Source of the DNA: an uncultured Bacteroides sp.
GTDB taxonomy: Bacteria > Bacteroidota > Bacteroidia > Bacteroidales > Bacteroidaceae
Length of the DNA stretch: 58,146 nt
Reading direction: 5' to 3'
Assembly: GCA_900553815.1 (NCBI GenBank)
Contig: USEY01000011.1
Coordinates: 1-58,146, forward strand
The translations under genes and the position numbers were made by a program. Shown one piece after another: positions 37,108 to 46,096 of this stretch. Positions within the stretch are counted from its first letter, which is position 1. Each line of letters begins with the position of its first letter. Under the pieces are notes generated by a model. It was not told the origin of the DNA. It made no database searches and was given only the letters and a program-made list of their open reading frames with translations.

Positions 37108-37173
37108 AAAATTAGATTTAAATTAAAAAACACAATATAATATATTCATACTTATCTCTCATTTTACCGGCTG

Positions 37174-37203
37174 CAAAGTTAGGCCGGCCATGTTACAAAG
37201 GTA
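37174..37203 (-). promoter_or_regulatory. SusC promoter region with two -7 boxes
   Basis: TACCTTTG (37203-37196) and TAACTTTG (37181-37174) both match TAnnTTTG on the minus strand. They predict leaders of roughly 80 and 60 nt. Which is used cannot be read from sequence. Confidence 0.55.
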
Positions 37204-38508
37204 TTTCCAATGAATTAAAAATTTGATTTAATTTATTGGTTATTAGTACATTAAGTAGAGATAAGACAATAAGAGAACATTCTTTTCAACGACTCTTCCA
37301 GAAAGGAAACAACGCTCAAAGAACATCTCTCGCCTATCCCCCTTCACTTTATCTATCCACGGCCAAACTGCCGCACGGGGGAGGAACATATTAATAAAAG
37401 ATGCCTCCATAGTATTTCTTAGATTTTAACTGAATGCAAAACTAAAAGAACATGCACATAAACGGGGAGAAAATGGTGCAAAAAAGGGGGAATATAGTGA
37501 ACAGGGAGAGGAAATCGCGTTCTGGAGGCGTATGAAGGGGGATAAAAGTGTAAATAAGACACTACTGTCAAGAGACAGACATAAAATGTAAACGGAACGT
37601 AACAATATAACAAAGATTACGACAAGTGAGCGGCTGCAAGCAGCCGTTTTCCACACACGCTCGTTTCACGTTGAACAGTGAAACGAGCTGTGAAAGGCCT
37701 AAGGTTATGCTCCACACTATAGTAACCATGCCCCAAACAGCCTGACACAGTAAGTAGAGACGTGGCGTGCCGCGTCTTCAGGAATATGTTTCACAGTAAC
37801 GAACTAACAATCAATAAAATGCGAGAAGAGCGATTAAGATAAAAACAAGACGGACGAGGGAAACGCAGCACACCACGTATCTACAAAAGATACACGGACA
37901 GAGTGATATCCTGCAAATGAAATACGTGTGAAATTTCGGCATGAACCGTGAAACATGTACAGAGGGCTGAATTTTCACCATTTCTTATTGATACACAGCC
38001 TGTTCCATTTCATCGTGAAGACGTGAAACTTCAAACTCCCAAACACCTTTTACAGGCGTGAAAGCTCGATGAAATGGGCGTTTTTGGATAAAACGGAGTC
38101 AATAATCAACCAGAAGGTAGTTCTTGCAGAAAAGATTTCTGCAAGGCTAGCCGATACCCCAAAAGCCACTACAGGGCGAAAGGAAGAAAGTAGTTAAGAC
38201 TTGTTTTGTTAGCAGTTAACTACTCAGACGATAGGAGTTAACTGCTAACGCGTTGCGAGTACACTGCTATCGCGTAAGGAGTTAACTGCTATGATTTCAG
38301 AATGCAGAGTTCCGATTTCAAGTGCCCAATACCCCATTCATCCCAATGAAATAAAGGAAAAGGTTACACCTGGGCAGTAGTTTTAGTGTCCAACGGATTA
38401 TCGGGATTCTGGCTGATATGGCTTAGCTGGCACCAGCCTGAAAAACCTGTTTTCAAACATAGGAAGAGAAAATCATGGTAACTACTTGATTTTTACAAAT
38501 ATAATAAG
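37204..38508. other. 1.3-kb intergenic stretch rich in hairpins, no convincing gene
   Basis: No reading frame here has a recognisable protein. Structures seen: a terminator-like hairpin CGGCTG-CAAG-CAGCCG plus TTTT (37631-37650); a perfect 10-bp inverted repeat CTCGTTTCAC / GTGAAACGAG with 8-nt loop (37660-37687); AGACGTGGC-GT-GCCGCGTCT (37758-37777); CCATTTCATCG / CGATGAAATGG (38005-38077); and several GTGAAA(C) words between 37670 and 38070. The 22-bp array at 38208-38302 follows. It separates the SusC promoter from the oppositely oriented aquaporin gene. Confidence 0.6.
38208..38302. repeat. 22-bp tandem array, GTTAACTGCTA family, copy 2
   Basis: GTTAGCA precedes the first unit and makes the same inverted head as at 26893. 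GTTAAC (or the variant GTACAC in unit three) occurs at 38215, 38237, 38259 and 38281, again exactly 22 bp apart and four in number. Confidence 0.85.
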
Positions 38509-38516
38509 TATATTTG
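38509..38516 (+). promoter_or_regulatory. Aquaporin gene -7 promoter box
   Basis: TATATTTG on the plus strand, 26 bp before the ATG at 38542. Confidence 0.6.
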
Positions 38517-38541
38517 AAAGCTACCTAAAAAGACGTGCCTT

Positions 38542-39213
38542 ATGAAAAAGTATTTAGCAGAAATGTTTGGTACAATGATTCTTGTACTAATGGGATGCGG
38601 AAGCGCCATTTTCAATGGCGGATGCGGCAGTCCGGCGCAAGTGCTGATGGTTGCCACTGCCTTCGGACTGGCAGTAGTGGCAATGGCCTACACGATTGGC
38701 GGCATCTCGGGATGTCACATCAATCCGGCCATCACCCTGGGCTGTATGCTTACGGGACGCATGAAGAGCAGTGAAGGACTGATGTACATGCTGTTCCAGG
38801 TACTGGGAGCCCTGATAGGCTCTACTCTCTTATGGATTCTTACGTCGAACATCGACATGGCCTATGTCACACAGACTGGTGCCAACGCCTGTGCCACCGG
38901 GGTAAGCCTGACAGGCGGTTTCCTGGCCGAGGTATTCTTTACGTTCGTCTTCGTACTAGTGGTATTGGGTACAACTGATGCCAAACAGGGCGCCGGAAAC
39001 TTTGCTGGGCTGGCCATCGGCCTCTCGCTGATACTGGTGCACATTGTGTGCATTCCAATCACCGGCACTTCTGTCAACCCGGCACGCAGCATCGGTCCGG
39101 CGCTGTATGAAGGTGGTGAAGCATTGTCGCAGCTATGGTTATTCATCGTTGCCCCGTTTGTAGGAGCAGCCTGCTCGGCACTGGTGTGGAAGCTGGTGGC
39201 GGCAAAAGGATGA
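38542..39213 (+). CDS. aqpZ: MIP-family aquaporin
   Basis: A 223-residue inner-membrane channel for water or small neutral solutes. Six membrane segments are visible, with the two half-helix NPA motifs in CHINPAITLGCML and TSVNPARSIGPAL. The Arg right after the second NPA is the selectivity-filter residue. Length and the residues around the second NPA favour a water channel over a glycerol facilitator. It stands alone on the plus strand between two glycan loci and is followed by a BIME-like inverted repeat. Confidence 0.93.
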   Translation: MKKYLAEMFGTMILVLMGCGSAIFNGGCGSPAQVLMVATAFGLAVVAMAYTIGGISGCHINPAITLGCMLTGRMKSSEGLMYMLFQVLGALIGSTLLWILTSNIDMAYVTQTGANACATGVSLTGGFLAEVFFTFVFVLVVLGTTDAKQGAGNFAGLAIGLSLILVHIVCIPITGTSVNPARSIGPALYEGGEALSQLWLFIVAPFVGAACSALVWKLVAAKG

Positions 39214-39255
39214 AGGGTTAGTTGACAAGGGAACAAGGAGAGGATACTTGCATTC

Positions 39256-39332
39256 TGTCATTCTGAGCAAAGCGAAGAATCTCGAAAGCAGTTATTTATG
39301 TATCGAGATCCTTCACTTCGTTCAGGATGACA
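39256..39332. repeat. BIME/REP-like inverted repeat after the aquaporin gene
   Basis: Two 30-bp arms (39256-39285 and 39303-39332) are inverted copies with about five mismatches around a 17-bp spacer. The arms contain TCATTCTGAGCAAAGCGAAG and its complement TCAGGATGACA. This word is a recurring palindromic element in many bacterial genomes. It lies past the aquaporin stop. Confidence 0.75.
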
Positions 39333-39465
39333 TTACCTAATGATTCTACTTTTTTTCATTTTGACACGCCCTCGATAATATCAAGCATATCAATCTTCTT
39401 ACTACTGATTAACCCTCTCCCTTATCCGCTTCACCCTTGCAACTCGTATCTTGTTAACTCGTCAA

Positions 39466-40716
39466 CTAATCCAACGCCTTTTCCCAGAAAGCGCGTACGT
39501 CGGCCCAATGATAATAGGGTCCCGTACAGCTTTGCAAGCCGTTGAGTTTCACTTCACGCTCGTTCAAGAGGAATTTTACCAGTACATCGCCCGTAGACTG
39601 ATGGCGGAAGAATATGATTTGCAGATTGCCGGCCATGGGCGAAATCTGATAATCGGGCCATGCCTTGTAGAAGTTTTCAATGTCAGCCTCAGCCTTGTCG
39701 CACCCCTCCACGTGCATCAAAGTCAGCAACCGAATGAGGTGCGTGTCGTGTCCGAAGCGAAGGTCGGCCGCAGGCAAACCGGCTTTCAGTGCCTTGTCGG
39801 CACTCTCCAATATATTCCGCAAAAGGGGCACAGCTTGACGGGGCATCAATCCGCCGTTAAGCGGCGCTGCGGCGTTGCAGACGTACATGCGGGCATTTAC
39901 CACACGCCACAGGCTGAAAAGTTCCTCGTACTCAAAGAGGTCGTAGAAGGAGAGGTCGAGGTCTACATTCTGCATGTCGGCAGCTATCCAGTAAAGCGAC
40001 CACATGAGGGCCGAAGCTTCTGCGTAATTGAAGTGGACATCGTCGGTGAAGAGCGACTTCATGAGCCGCTCGGGACGTACATTGCGCTCTTCAAAAGCAC
40101 GAAAATCCTTGCGCCAAGGTGCCGTTTCCGAACAAAAGGCCTCTCCCTCGGCCGAAGTATGAGCCAGATAATCCATGTAACGAGTATATGAACGGCGACT
40201 GACGCGCAAGGCTGGATTCAGTTCTTTCAGTCCTTCGGTGAAGTAGCTCATGCTCAACGCACAACGTAGTGAAGTGGTAGAACGGGCATCAATCACCGCA
40301 CTGTCGGCAAAGACTTGGGGGAAGTTGCGAAACATGCGCCGGGCTATCTCGTGGTGCTGGCGTTCGCCCACAGGAGAAATGTTGCCACTGCATCCGCGGG
40401 CATCCTCATAAACCAATTGCAGGCGACGACGCACATCTTCGCCCTGCGGTGTCAGCAACTTGGCCGCATGCAGGGAATCAAAGCGGCAAAGCACCTCTGT
40501 GTAGCGAGCGTCGTCCGTCATCCAGCGCGAACCATGGCGCCCATAATGGCTGATGTAGAAAGGCTGATAGCCGGCCGGAGCCGAAGTAAGCGTTTCCGTA
40601 GGCGACGGATAGGCGTAGTAGATGCTGCCTAACTGCTCAGGGGTAGGACGTTGCTGTTGGGCACGTGCCGGGCAGAGACTTAGCAGCAGTATAATAAATA
40701 ATGACAACTTCTTCAT
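39466..40716 (-). CDS. Histidine acid phosphatase family protein (MINPP/phytase-like)
   Basis: A likely periplasmic phosphomonoesterase. From the ATG at 40716 it has 416 residues with a signal peptide (ends CPARAQ). The branch-2 histidine phosphatase signature RHGSRW occurs in ISHYGRHGSRWM and the proton-donor segment in DLRFGHDTHLIRLL (His-Asp). Bacteroides homologues include MINPP-type inositol polyphosphate phosphatases, so phytate or sugar phosphate is possible. It is the last gene of the minus-strand run after two GH28 genes (39-bp gap from the ATG to the upstream stop). An upstream TTG at 40722 is a less likely start. Confidence 0.88.
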   Translation of the reverse strand: MKKLSLFIILLLSLCPARAQQQRPTPEQLGSIYYAYPSPTETLTSAPAGYQPFYISHYGRHGSRWMTDDARYTEVLCRFDSLHAAKLLTPQGEDVRRRLQLVYEDARGCSGNISPVGERQHHEIARRMFRNFPQVFADSAVIDARSTTSLRCALSMSYFTEGLKELNPALRVSRRSYTRYMDYLAHTSAEGEAFCSETAPWRKDFRAFEERNVRPERLMKSLFTDDVHFNYAEASALMWSLYWIAADMQNVDLDLSFYDLFEYEELFSLWRVVNARMYVCNAAAPLNGGLMPRQAVPLLRNILESADKALKAGLPAADLRFGHDTHLIRLLTLMHVEGCDKAEADIENFYKAWPDYQISPMAGNLQIIFFRHQSTGDVLVKFLLNEREVKLNGLQSCTGPYYHWADVRAFWEKALD

Positions 40717-40755
40717 AAGCAATATTTCATTATCAGTTTTTTACTCTACAGACCG

Positions 40756-42162
40756 TCATTTTATCACCACATTCTGCGCATTCTTCTGCATCACGCCTTC
40801 GGCTGCATTATCCGGACGGGTATCCCCCCAGAGGATATGTGAATTCTCAATGGTGATGTCCGATGCCGTGTCGATGTAGAAACCGTATGTCTTGTCCTTG
40901 ACAAAGCCTTCGCCATCGCAAGGGCGCTTGTCGTAGACACCGCCCGGATAGTCTGTCCGCTTGTGCAGCAGCAGGTCTATGTCGTTGAAATAAATGTGGT
41001 TTACCTTACCCGGCACATCGCCACCCACAAATATGCCGTTTTCGCTGGTGCACTTGACATTACTGAACCAGATGCGGCTCACCTCGCCACAGCGTCCTTC
41101 GGTAGCTCCCTTGGGGAAACGCCAGCCGGCATCCTTGTGGTTACCTACGGCACGCGGATAGGAAGTGACATAAATAGGTTCGGCCTTGCCCCACCATACG
41201 TCAGACCACAACTTGCAGTCGACTATCATGTTGGAGAAGACTACATTGGTCACCGTACCTTCATCGCGGTTCTGGATGCCGATGCCACGGTTGCTGTCGC
41301 GTATGATGCAGTTGTTGAACAGCACGTTGTTGATGACGTCCATGTTCTCGGAGCCAATCTTGATGGCGCACGAACGCGATACCATGGTGCAATTGTTCAC
41401 TACAATATCTTCACACGAACCGTATTCCTCAAACTCGCGGCGGTTCTTCAGGCAGATGCAGTCATCACCCGACTCAATGTAACAATTGGCTATACGCACA
41501 TGGCGGGAGTGATCAACGTCAATACCGTCGCCATTGCGAATCTTCAGGTTATTCAGAATGGAAATGCCGTCAATGAGCGCATCGTGACAACCAATGAGGT
41601 GCACGGTCCAATAGGCACTGTTGCGGATAGTAACATCGCGCATCCGCAACTGTTTTACATTTATAAGCGTCAACACATGCGGCCGGGGGTCGAAATTGGT
41701 GACCGGCTTCAGTTCGTATGAGTCTTCCAGTTCGCTACCCATAAAGGCTACTCCGTTTCCGTCGATGGTACCCATACCGGTAATGGAAACCTGCTCCAGG
41801 TCCTTGCCGCTAATCCACATCATGCCTTCGCCGCGATTATCGCGGAAGGCACTCTCTTTATAGACCTTTTCGTCAGGATTGGCCAGCAGGCGTGCATTGG
41901 CCTCCAGATGCAAGTCAACATACGAAGCCAGTTTAAAGGGACTGCACAGGAATGTGTGTCCGGCAGGGACAAGCACCTGCCCACCTCCGGCCTTGTTGCA
42001 CGCATTGATGGCCGACTGTATGGCTGCCGCATCATCGGTCTGTCCGTCGCCCACAGCGCCATAGTCCATTATGTTGAACACACCGCTCTCTCCTTTCGGT
42101 GTGCCGCAGGCTGCCAGCAGCAAGAGGCTGTACACAGCCAGAAGTAATGATTTCGTTTTCAT
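40756..42162 (-). CDS. GH28 polygalacturonase-like lipoprotein (first of two)
   Basis: A 468-residue lipoprotein (LLLLAACGTPKG) with a right-handed beta-helix fold. The front has the pectate-lyase-3-like NIMDYGAVGDGQTDDAAAIQ. GH28 catalytic text follows: RNGDGIDVDHSRHV with the first Asp and ESGDDCICLKNR with the Asp pair. The family's GHG His motif is replaced by SCAIKIGSENMD, and NRDEGTV follows. GH28 enzymes hydrolyse alpha-linked galacturonic acid or related units. The unusual His region suggests a substrate other than plain pectin. The gene lies 14 bp downstream of the second GH28 gene, and the two are cotranscribed. Confidence 0.88.
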   Translation of the reverse strand: MKTKSLLLAVYSLLLLAACGTPKGESGVFNIMDYGAVGDGQTDDAAAIQSAINACNKAGGGQVLVPAGHTFLCSPFKLASYVDLHLEANARLLANPDEKVYKESAFRDNRGEGMMWISGKDLEQVSITGMGTIDGNGVAFMGSELEDSYELKPVTNFDPRPHVLTLINVKQLRMRDVTIRNSAYWTVHLIGCHDALIDGISILNNLKIRNGDGIDVDHSRHVRIANCYIESGDDCICLKNRREFEEYGSCEDIVVNNCTMVSRSCAIKIGSENMDVINNVLFNNCIIRDSNRGIGIQNRDEGTVTNVVFSNMIVDCKLWSDVWWGKAEPIYVTSYPRAVGNHKDAGWRFPKGATEGRCGEVSRIWFSNVKCTSENGIFVGGDVPGKVNHIYFNDIDLLLHKRTDYPGGVYDKRPCDGEGFVKDKTYGFYIDTASDITIENSHILWGDTRPDNAAEGVMQKNAQNVVIK

Positions 42163-42176
42163 CAGAAATATATCGT

Positions 42177-43595
42177 TTACAGTTTACTCTCTTCATCATA
42201 TCCGGGAACAGGCTTGGCTGTTTTGAACACCACTTGCCTGAACTCAAAATCCTTGCCCCAGGTAGGTTCGGGATGCTCCCTGTCCCACTCCACCTCACAG
42301 TCTTCCAGCCGCAGGCCGTCGACGCCGTGGAACAGGAAGCCGTGGCAAGAACGTTTGTCGACAGCATCCTCAGGCTCCATGAACAGTTGCACACCATCCA
42401 GGCGGATGTCTTTCAGCCGTTCGCTGAATTCCTCCATGCGTATGCCGCTCTGTCCGTGGGCTATGATGTTGCGCAGTACCACGTGCTCAATGCCTCCGGC
42501 CGAGGGCACGTCGCCCCGCTTCTGAATGGTAAACCAGATGGGGTCGCCATTGCCCCACCAGAAGGTTTCCTTGCGCACGGTACGGATAAGCAGGTCGGAG
42601 AAAAGCACGTTGCGCACCACGCCACCATCGCGCACTATCATGTTCAGCCCCCGGTTGGCACGGTCTATCACACAGTTGCTCACGGTGATGTATTCAAAAT
42701 CGGCATGCGACTCGGTGCCTATCTTCAAGGCAGCTGACGAGGATGTCAGGATGCAGTTGGTTATTGTGATGTAACGGCAGGGATAGGCCTCGCCGTCAAT
42801 ACGGATTGTCTTCAGGCAGAGGGCATCGTCGCCGGTATCTATGCGGCAGTTGCTCACCATGACATGGCGGCAACCGTCAATATCCAAGCCATCGGAGTTG
42901 ACGCTGTTGTGCGGGTTGGAGGTGATATAGATACCATTCACAAAGACACGTTCACAGTTGCGCAGATGAACGGACCAGAAGGCCGACTCCACCACCTGTA
43001 TATCGCTGATGTGCACCTGCGTGCAGCCGGTGAAGTGAATGGCACAGGGCGAAGGCGGAACACGGCGGTACTTGGTACGATAGTCCACACCGTAGCGCAC
43101 GGCATTGGCCACCTCGCGCCCCGTCACTGAATCGGCAGGAACGTCGGTAGCCGGCTTGCGTTGATAGGCTTCGCGCACGGCACGGCAGTGCAGGCGTCCC
43201 AGGCCTGTAACGGCGATGTTGGTAGCATCGGTCGCACCTATCAGCATCTCGGTCTCGGCCTTGTCGGTGGCTCCCGATGATTGCTGATGCAGTTTGAAGT
43301 CGGCCACATTCCGGCTGGCATACAACGTAGCTCCGACAGCCAGGTGCAATTCCACACCGCTCCGCAGCATCACCGTACCGCTCAGGTAGTTTCCGGCAGG
43401 CACCAGCACACGCCCGCCACCAGCGGCCGCGCAAGCATCTACCGCCTGCTGTATGGCACGGGTGGAAAGCCGGGTTGTGTCGGACACGGCACCATAGTCC
43501 AATATATTGTACACCCCACCCACAGCAGCCTGCGCACAGGCTATTGACAAGAGGAAAGTACAAATGGCCAGAAACCCTGTCTTTATCATCTGCAT
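42177..43595 (-). CDS. GH28 polygalacturonase-like protein (second of two)
   Basis: A 472-residue exported beta-helix enzyme. The signal peptide ends CAQAAVGG. NILDYGAVSDTTRLSTRAIQ opens the domain, and catalytic text NSDGLDIDGCRHV and DTGDDALCLKT holds the expected Asp residues. The GHG site reads SAALKIGTESHAD and the late region ANRGLNMIVRDGG. Its sequence is clearly paralogous to the neighbouring GH28 gene but quite diverged, so the pair probably acts on two linkages. It is the first gene after a 206-bp gap that contains the dispersed repeat, downstream of the GH92 gene on the same strand. No strong -7 box was recognised in the gap. Confidence 0.88.
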   Translation of the reverse strand: MQMIKTGFLAICTFLLSIACAQAAVGGVYNILDYGAVSDTTRLSTRAIQQAVDACAAAGGGRVLVPAGNYLSGTVMLRSGVELHLAVGATLYASRNVADFKLHQQSSGATDKAETEMLIGATDATNIAVTGLGRLHCRAVREAYQRKPATDVPADSVTGREVANAVRYGVDYRTKYRRVPPSPCAIHFTGCTQVHISDIQVVESAFWSVHLRNCERVFVNGIYITSNPHNSVNSDGLDIDGCRHVMVSNCRIDTGDDALCLKTIRIDGEAYPCRYITITNCILTSSSAALKIGTESHADFEYITVSNCVIDRANRGLNMIVRDGGVVRNVLFSDLLIRTVRKETFWWGNGDPIWFTIQKRGDVPSAGGIEHVVLRNIIAHGQSGIRMEEFSERLKDIRLDGVQLFMEPEDAVDKRSCHGFLFHGVDGLRLEDCEVEWDREHPEPTWGKDFEFRQVVFKTAKPVPGYDEESKL

Positions 43596-43645
43596 AATAT
43601 ATAAATTACTAAAGTTTCGGTTTTAATATTCCTTCGGTAGTTAAT

Positions 43646-43780
43646 GAGTTAAGCCGATACCTTGTAAACTATTTACTTGCTATTGGCTTTTAACTCCTCA
43701 GCCCGACTAAAGGCGGGCGGTAACTCCTTCTAACTCCTTTACTGCTCCAAATTTCGGTTTTACCGAAACTTGAATAAGTT
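43646..43780. repeat. Dispersed intergenic repeat, copy 3
   Basis: Same element as 27841-27947 (there reversed) and 1-80. It ends with the TTTCGGT-TTT-ACCGAAA hairpin and CTTGAATAAG. It fills the gap between GH92 and GH28 in an otherwise tightly packed operon. Confidence 0.75.
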
Positions 43781-43801
43781 GTCATTCACAAAAAAACTTT
43801 A

Positions 43802-46096
43802 TCAGTCAGCCAGCAACGGCTGGTCGCTCATCTCCACTTCCAACAGGCCACCTTTCACAATATCGGCATGTTCCAGGTAGCTCTTGGCATAAGGTTGCCC
43901 GTTCAACTTCATGGAACGGACATAAATGTTGTCTTTCGATGCGTTCCGTGCCTCTATCACAAAGCTCTTTCCTTCGGGCAAATGCAACGTCAGGCGGGAG
44001 AAGGTTGGACTGCCCAGTTCGTAACGTGTTGTACCCGGACAAACGGGATAGAACCCCATGGCAGAGAACAGATACCACGCCGACATCTGCCCGGCATCAT
44101 CATTTCCGGCCAAGCCACCGGGTGTATTCTGATACTCAGTCTCCAGGATATGACGCACAGCGCGCTGCGTTTTCCAACTCTCACCGGCATAGTTGAACAT
44201 ATAAGCCACTTGATGACATGGCTCGTTGCCGTGCCAGTAGCGTCCTTCGCTGAACATGGAGTCAAGCTTGGCCACATACCTGTCACGCCCGCCCATGCAC
44301 TCCATCAGCCCCTCGGGGTCGTGGGGCACATACCACGTGTAATGACAGGGAGCGCCCTCGGTAATGAACTTGACAAAACGGAAAGCGTTGTCATCGTCAA
44401 GGAAAGTACCGTCGGCATGACGGCCCTGCGCATAGCCTGTGCGGGGATCTATCACATGCCGATAGTTCTGCGAGCGCTTCATCAGGGCCTCATAATCGGC
44501 AGTCTTGCCCAATGAGCGGGCTACCTGTGCCAGCACAAAGTCGTCGTAGGCATATTCCAACGTACGCGACACCTGTTCATGGGTGTGGAAAGCATCGGGC
44601 ACACTGTCCTCAAGCGGTATGTAACCATACTTCAAGTAAGAATCCAATGCCCGGCGTCCCATGCCGTCGCGGTAAGCCTCCACGGTAGCCGGTCTGTCGA
44701 AAGCGTTCCGGCGCATGGCTTCGTAGGCCTTGTTTATATCAAAGTTGCGAATGCCCTTCATATAGGCATCGCCCAAAGCTGCTATGCAATGGTCGCCAAT
44801 CATGGCAGCCGTATAGCTGTTCCAGCACGGGAAAATGGGCAACCAGCCGCCCTGTTCATATTTATCGACCAGCGACTGCATCATGTCACCCGCCGTCTGA
44901 GGAGTTATCAGGTTGATGAAAGGATGCAGGGCACGGTACGTGTCCCACATGCTGAAGTCGTCGTAATAGTTGTGCCCTGCGGGAAGCTGACACACAGACT
45001 GCCCACCGGCAAAGGAAGGATAGCGCCCGTCCACATCGTTGAACATACGAGGGAGGAAAGAAGCCCGGTAGAAAGCGCCATAGAACATGCTGCGCGCATC
45101 ACGGTCGGGCGTCTCCACCTCGACCAGTGAGAAGCGACGGTTCCAGATGTCGGTCAGTTCGTGGCGCGTCAGCTCAAAATCCCAGTGGGGGATTTCGGCT
45201 TCCAAATTGGCCAAAGCACCGGCCTCATCCACAAACGAAGAAGCAGCCTTCACCGATAAGGCTTCACCGGCCTCCACTTCAAAGGCTACGTAAATGCCCG
45301 CCTGCCGGCAATGGCCTGCCTCCACAGCCCCGGCACAAACGGAATCGGCAACAAATGTGCCCCACGATACCGGTTTCTTCTCCAGCTGTACCACAAAATG
45401 ACCGCTGAAACCTGCCGGTTGTCCCCAGCCCTGATAAATACGATGCACCGGGTTGCATCCGCTGATTCGATTGTTCACCGTATCCAGGCGAACAGAACCT
45501 TCTCCTTCATCACTATTGGGAGTGACTACCAGGTAAGCCAGCCCTGCTTTAACGTAAGTAAAACGGAATATGGCAGAACGGGAACGGGCAGTAAGCTCGG
45601 CACGAATGCCTTCAGCAGGCAGTTCTACCGAATAATAGGCAGGAGTGGCTACCTCGGAATCGTGCGAGAAAGGGGTAGCACGCTGCTCAGCCTGGCAACG
45701 CAGACGGCCATAAAGGGGCATCAACGTCATGGAACCATAATCCTGCGTACAACCGCCCACTATCCAATGCGAATTGCGAAATCCCTGAAACAAGCTGTCC
45801 CGATAATAATAGGGAGCGACACATTTCTGCTCGCCATCCTGCGTCTGGGGTGTCCAGAAGTTCATGCCGTTCGGTTCGAGCACGGCAGGCAAGGTTTGTC
45901 CGTACTCTTCGGTGTTCTTGCCAAACAGACCAGCCGTCCGGGTGGTACTTGGCGCAGTACCCACGCGCGTATCAACGCAGGCAACCAGTTGCTCACCGCT
46001 ACCGGCCGTGCCACACGACTGCACCAGCCATGTGATGAGACACAGGCAACCAAGCACCTGACACATTCTGACACTGACAGAGATACGACTTATCAT
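43802..46096 (-). CDS. GH92 exo-alpha-mannosidase-like lipoprotein (second of two)
   Basis: A 764-residue lipoprotein (WLVQSCGTAG). It has the GH92 start DTRVGTAPSTTRTAG, YDDFSMWDTYRALHPFI, the helical barrel (DINKAYEAMRRNAFDRPATV) and the catalytic-site stretch GGLAGNDDAGQMSAWYLFSA-MGFYP. Compared with the first GH92 the N-terminal loop is longer (EEYGQTLPAVLEPNGMNFW), so specificity probably differs; this longer-loop type is common among enzymes that act on N-glycan or mannan alpha-1,2/1,3 links. The start codon overlaps the stop of the acetyltransferase-like gene by 4 bp (ATGA), so the two are translationally coupled. Confidence 0.92.
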   Translation of the reverse strand: MISRISVSVRMCQVLGCLCLITWLVQSCGTAGSGEQLVACVDTRVGTAPSTTRTAGLFGKNTEEYGQTLPAVLEPNGMNFWTPQTQDGEQKCVAPYYYRDSLFQGFRNSHWIVGGCTQDYGSMTLMPLYGRLRCQAEQRATPFSHDSEVATPAYYSVELPAEGIRAELTARSRSAIFRFTYVKAGLAYLVVTPNSDEGEGSVRLDTVNNRISGCNPVHRIYQGWGQPAGFSGHFVVQLEKKPVSWGTFVADSVCAGAVEAGHCRQAGIYVAFEVEAGEALSVKAASSFVDEAGALANLEAEIPHWDFELTRHELTDIWNRRFSLVEVETPDRDARSMFYGAFYRASFLPRMFNDVDGRYPSFAGGQSVCQLPAGHNYYDDFSMWDTYRALHPFINLITPQTAGDMMQSLVDKYEQGGWLPIFPCWNSYTAAMIGDHCIAALGDAYMKGIRNFDINKAYEAMRRNAFDRPATVEAYRDGMGRRALDSYLKYGYIPLEDSVPDAFHTHEQVSRTLEYAYDDFVLAQVARSLGKTADYEALMKRSQNYRHVIDPRTGYAQGRHADGTFLDDDNAFRFVKFITEGAPCHYTWYVPHDPEGLMECMGGRDRYVAKLDSMFSEGRYWHGNEPCHQVAYMFNYAGESWKTQRAVRHILETEYQNTPGGLAGNDDAGQMSAWYLFSAMGFYPVCPGTTRYELGSPTFSRLTLHLPEGKSFVIEARNASKDNIYVRSMKLNGQPYAKSYLEHADIVKGGLLEVEMSDQPLLAD

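Noticed and set aside
37419..37656. Two overlapping open frames on the minus strand upstream of SusC
   Set aside because: Low-complexity hydrophobic translations with no family; they overlap hairpins of the intergenic region.
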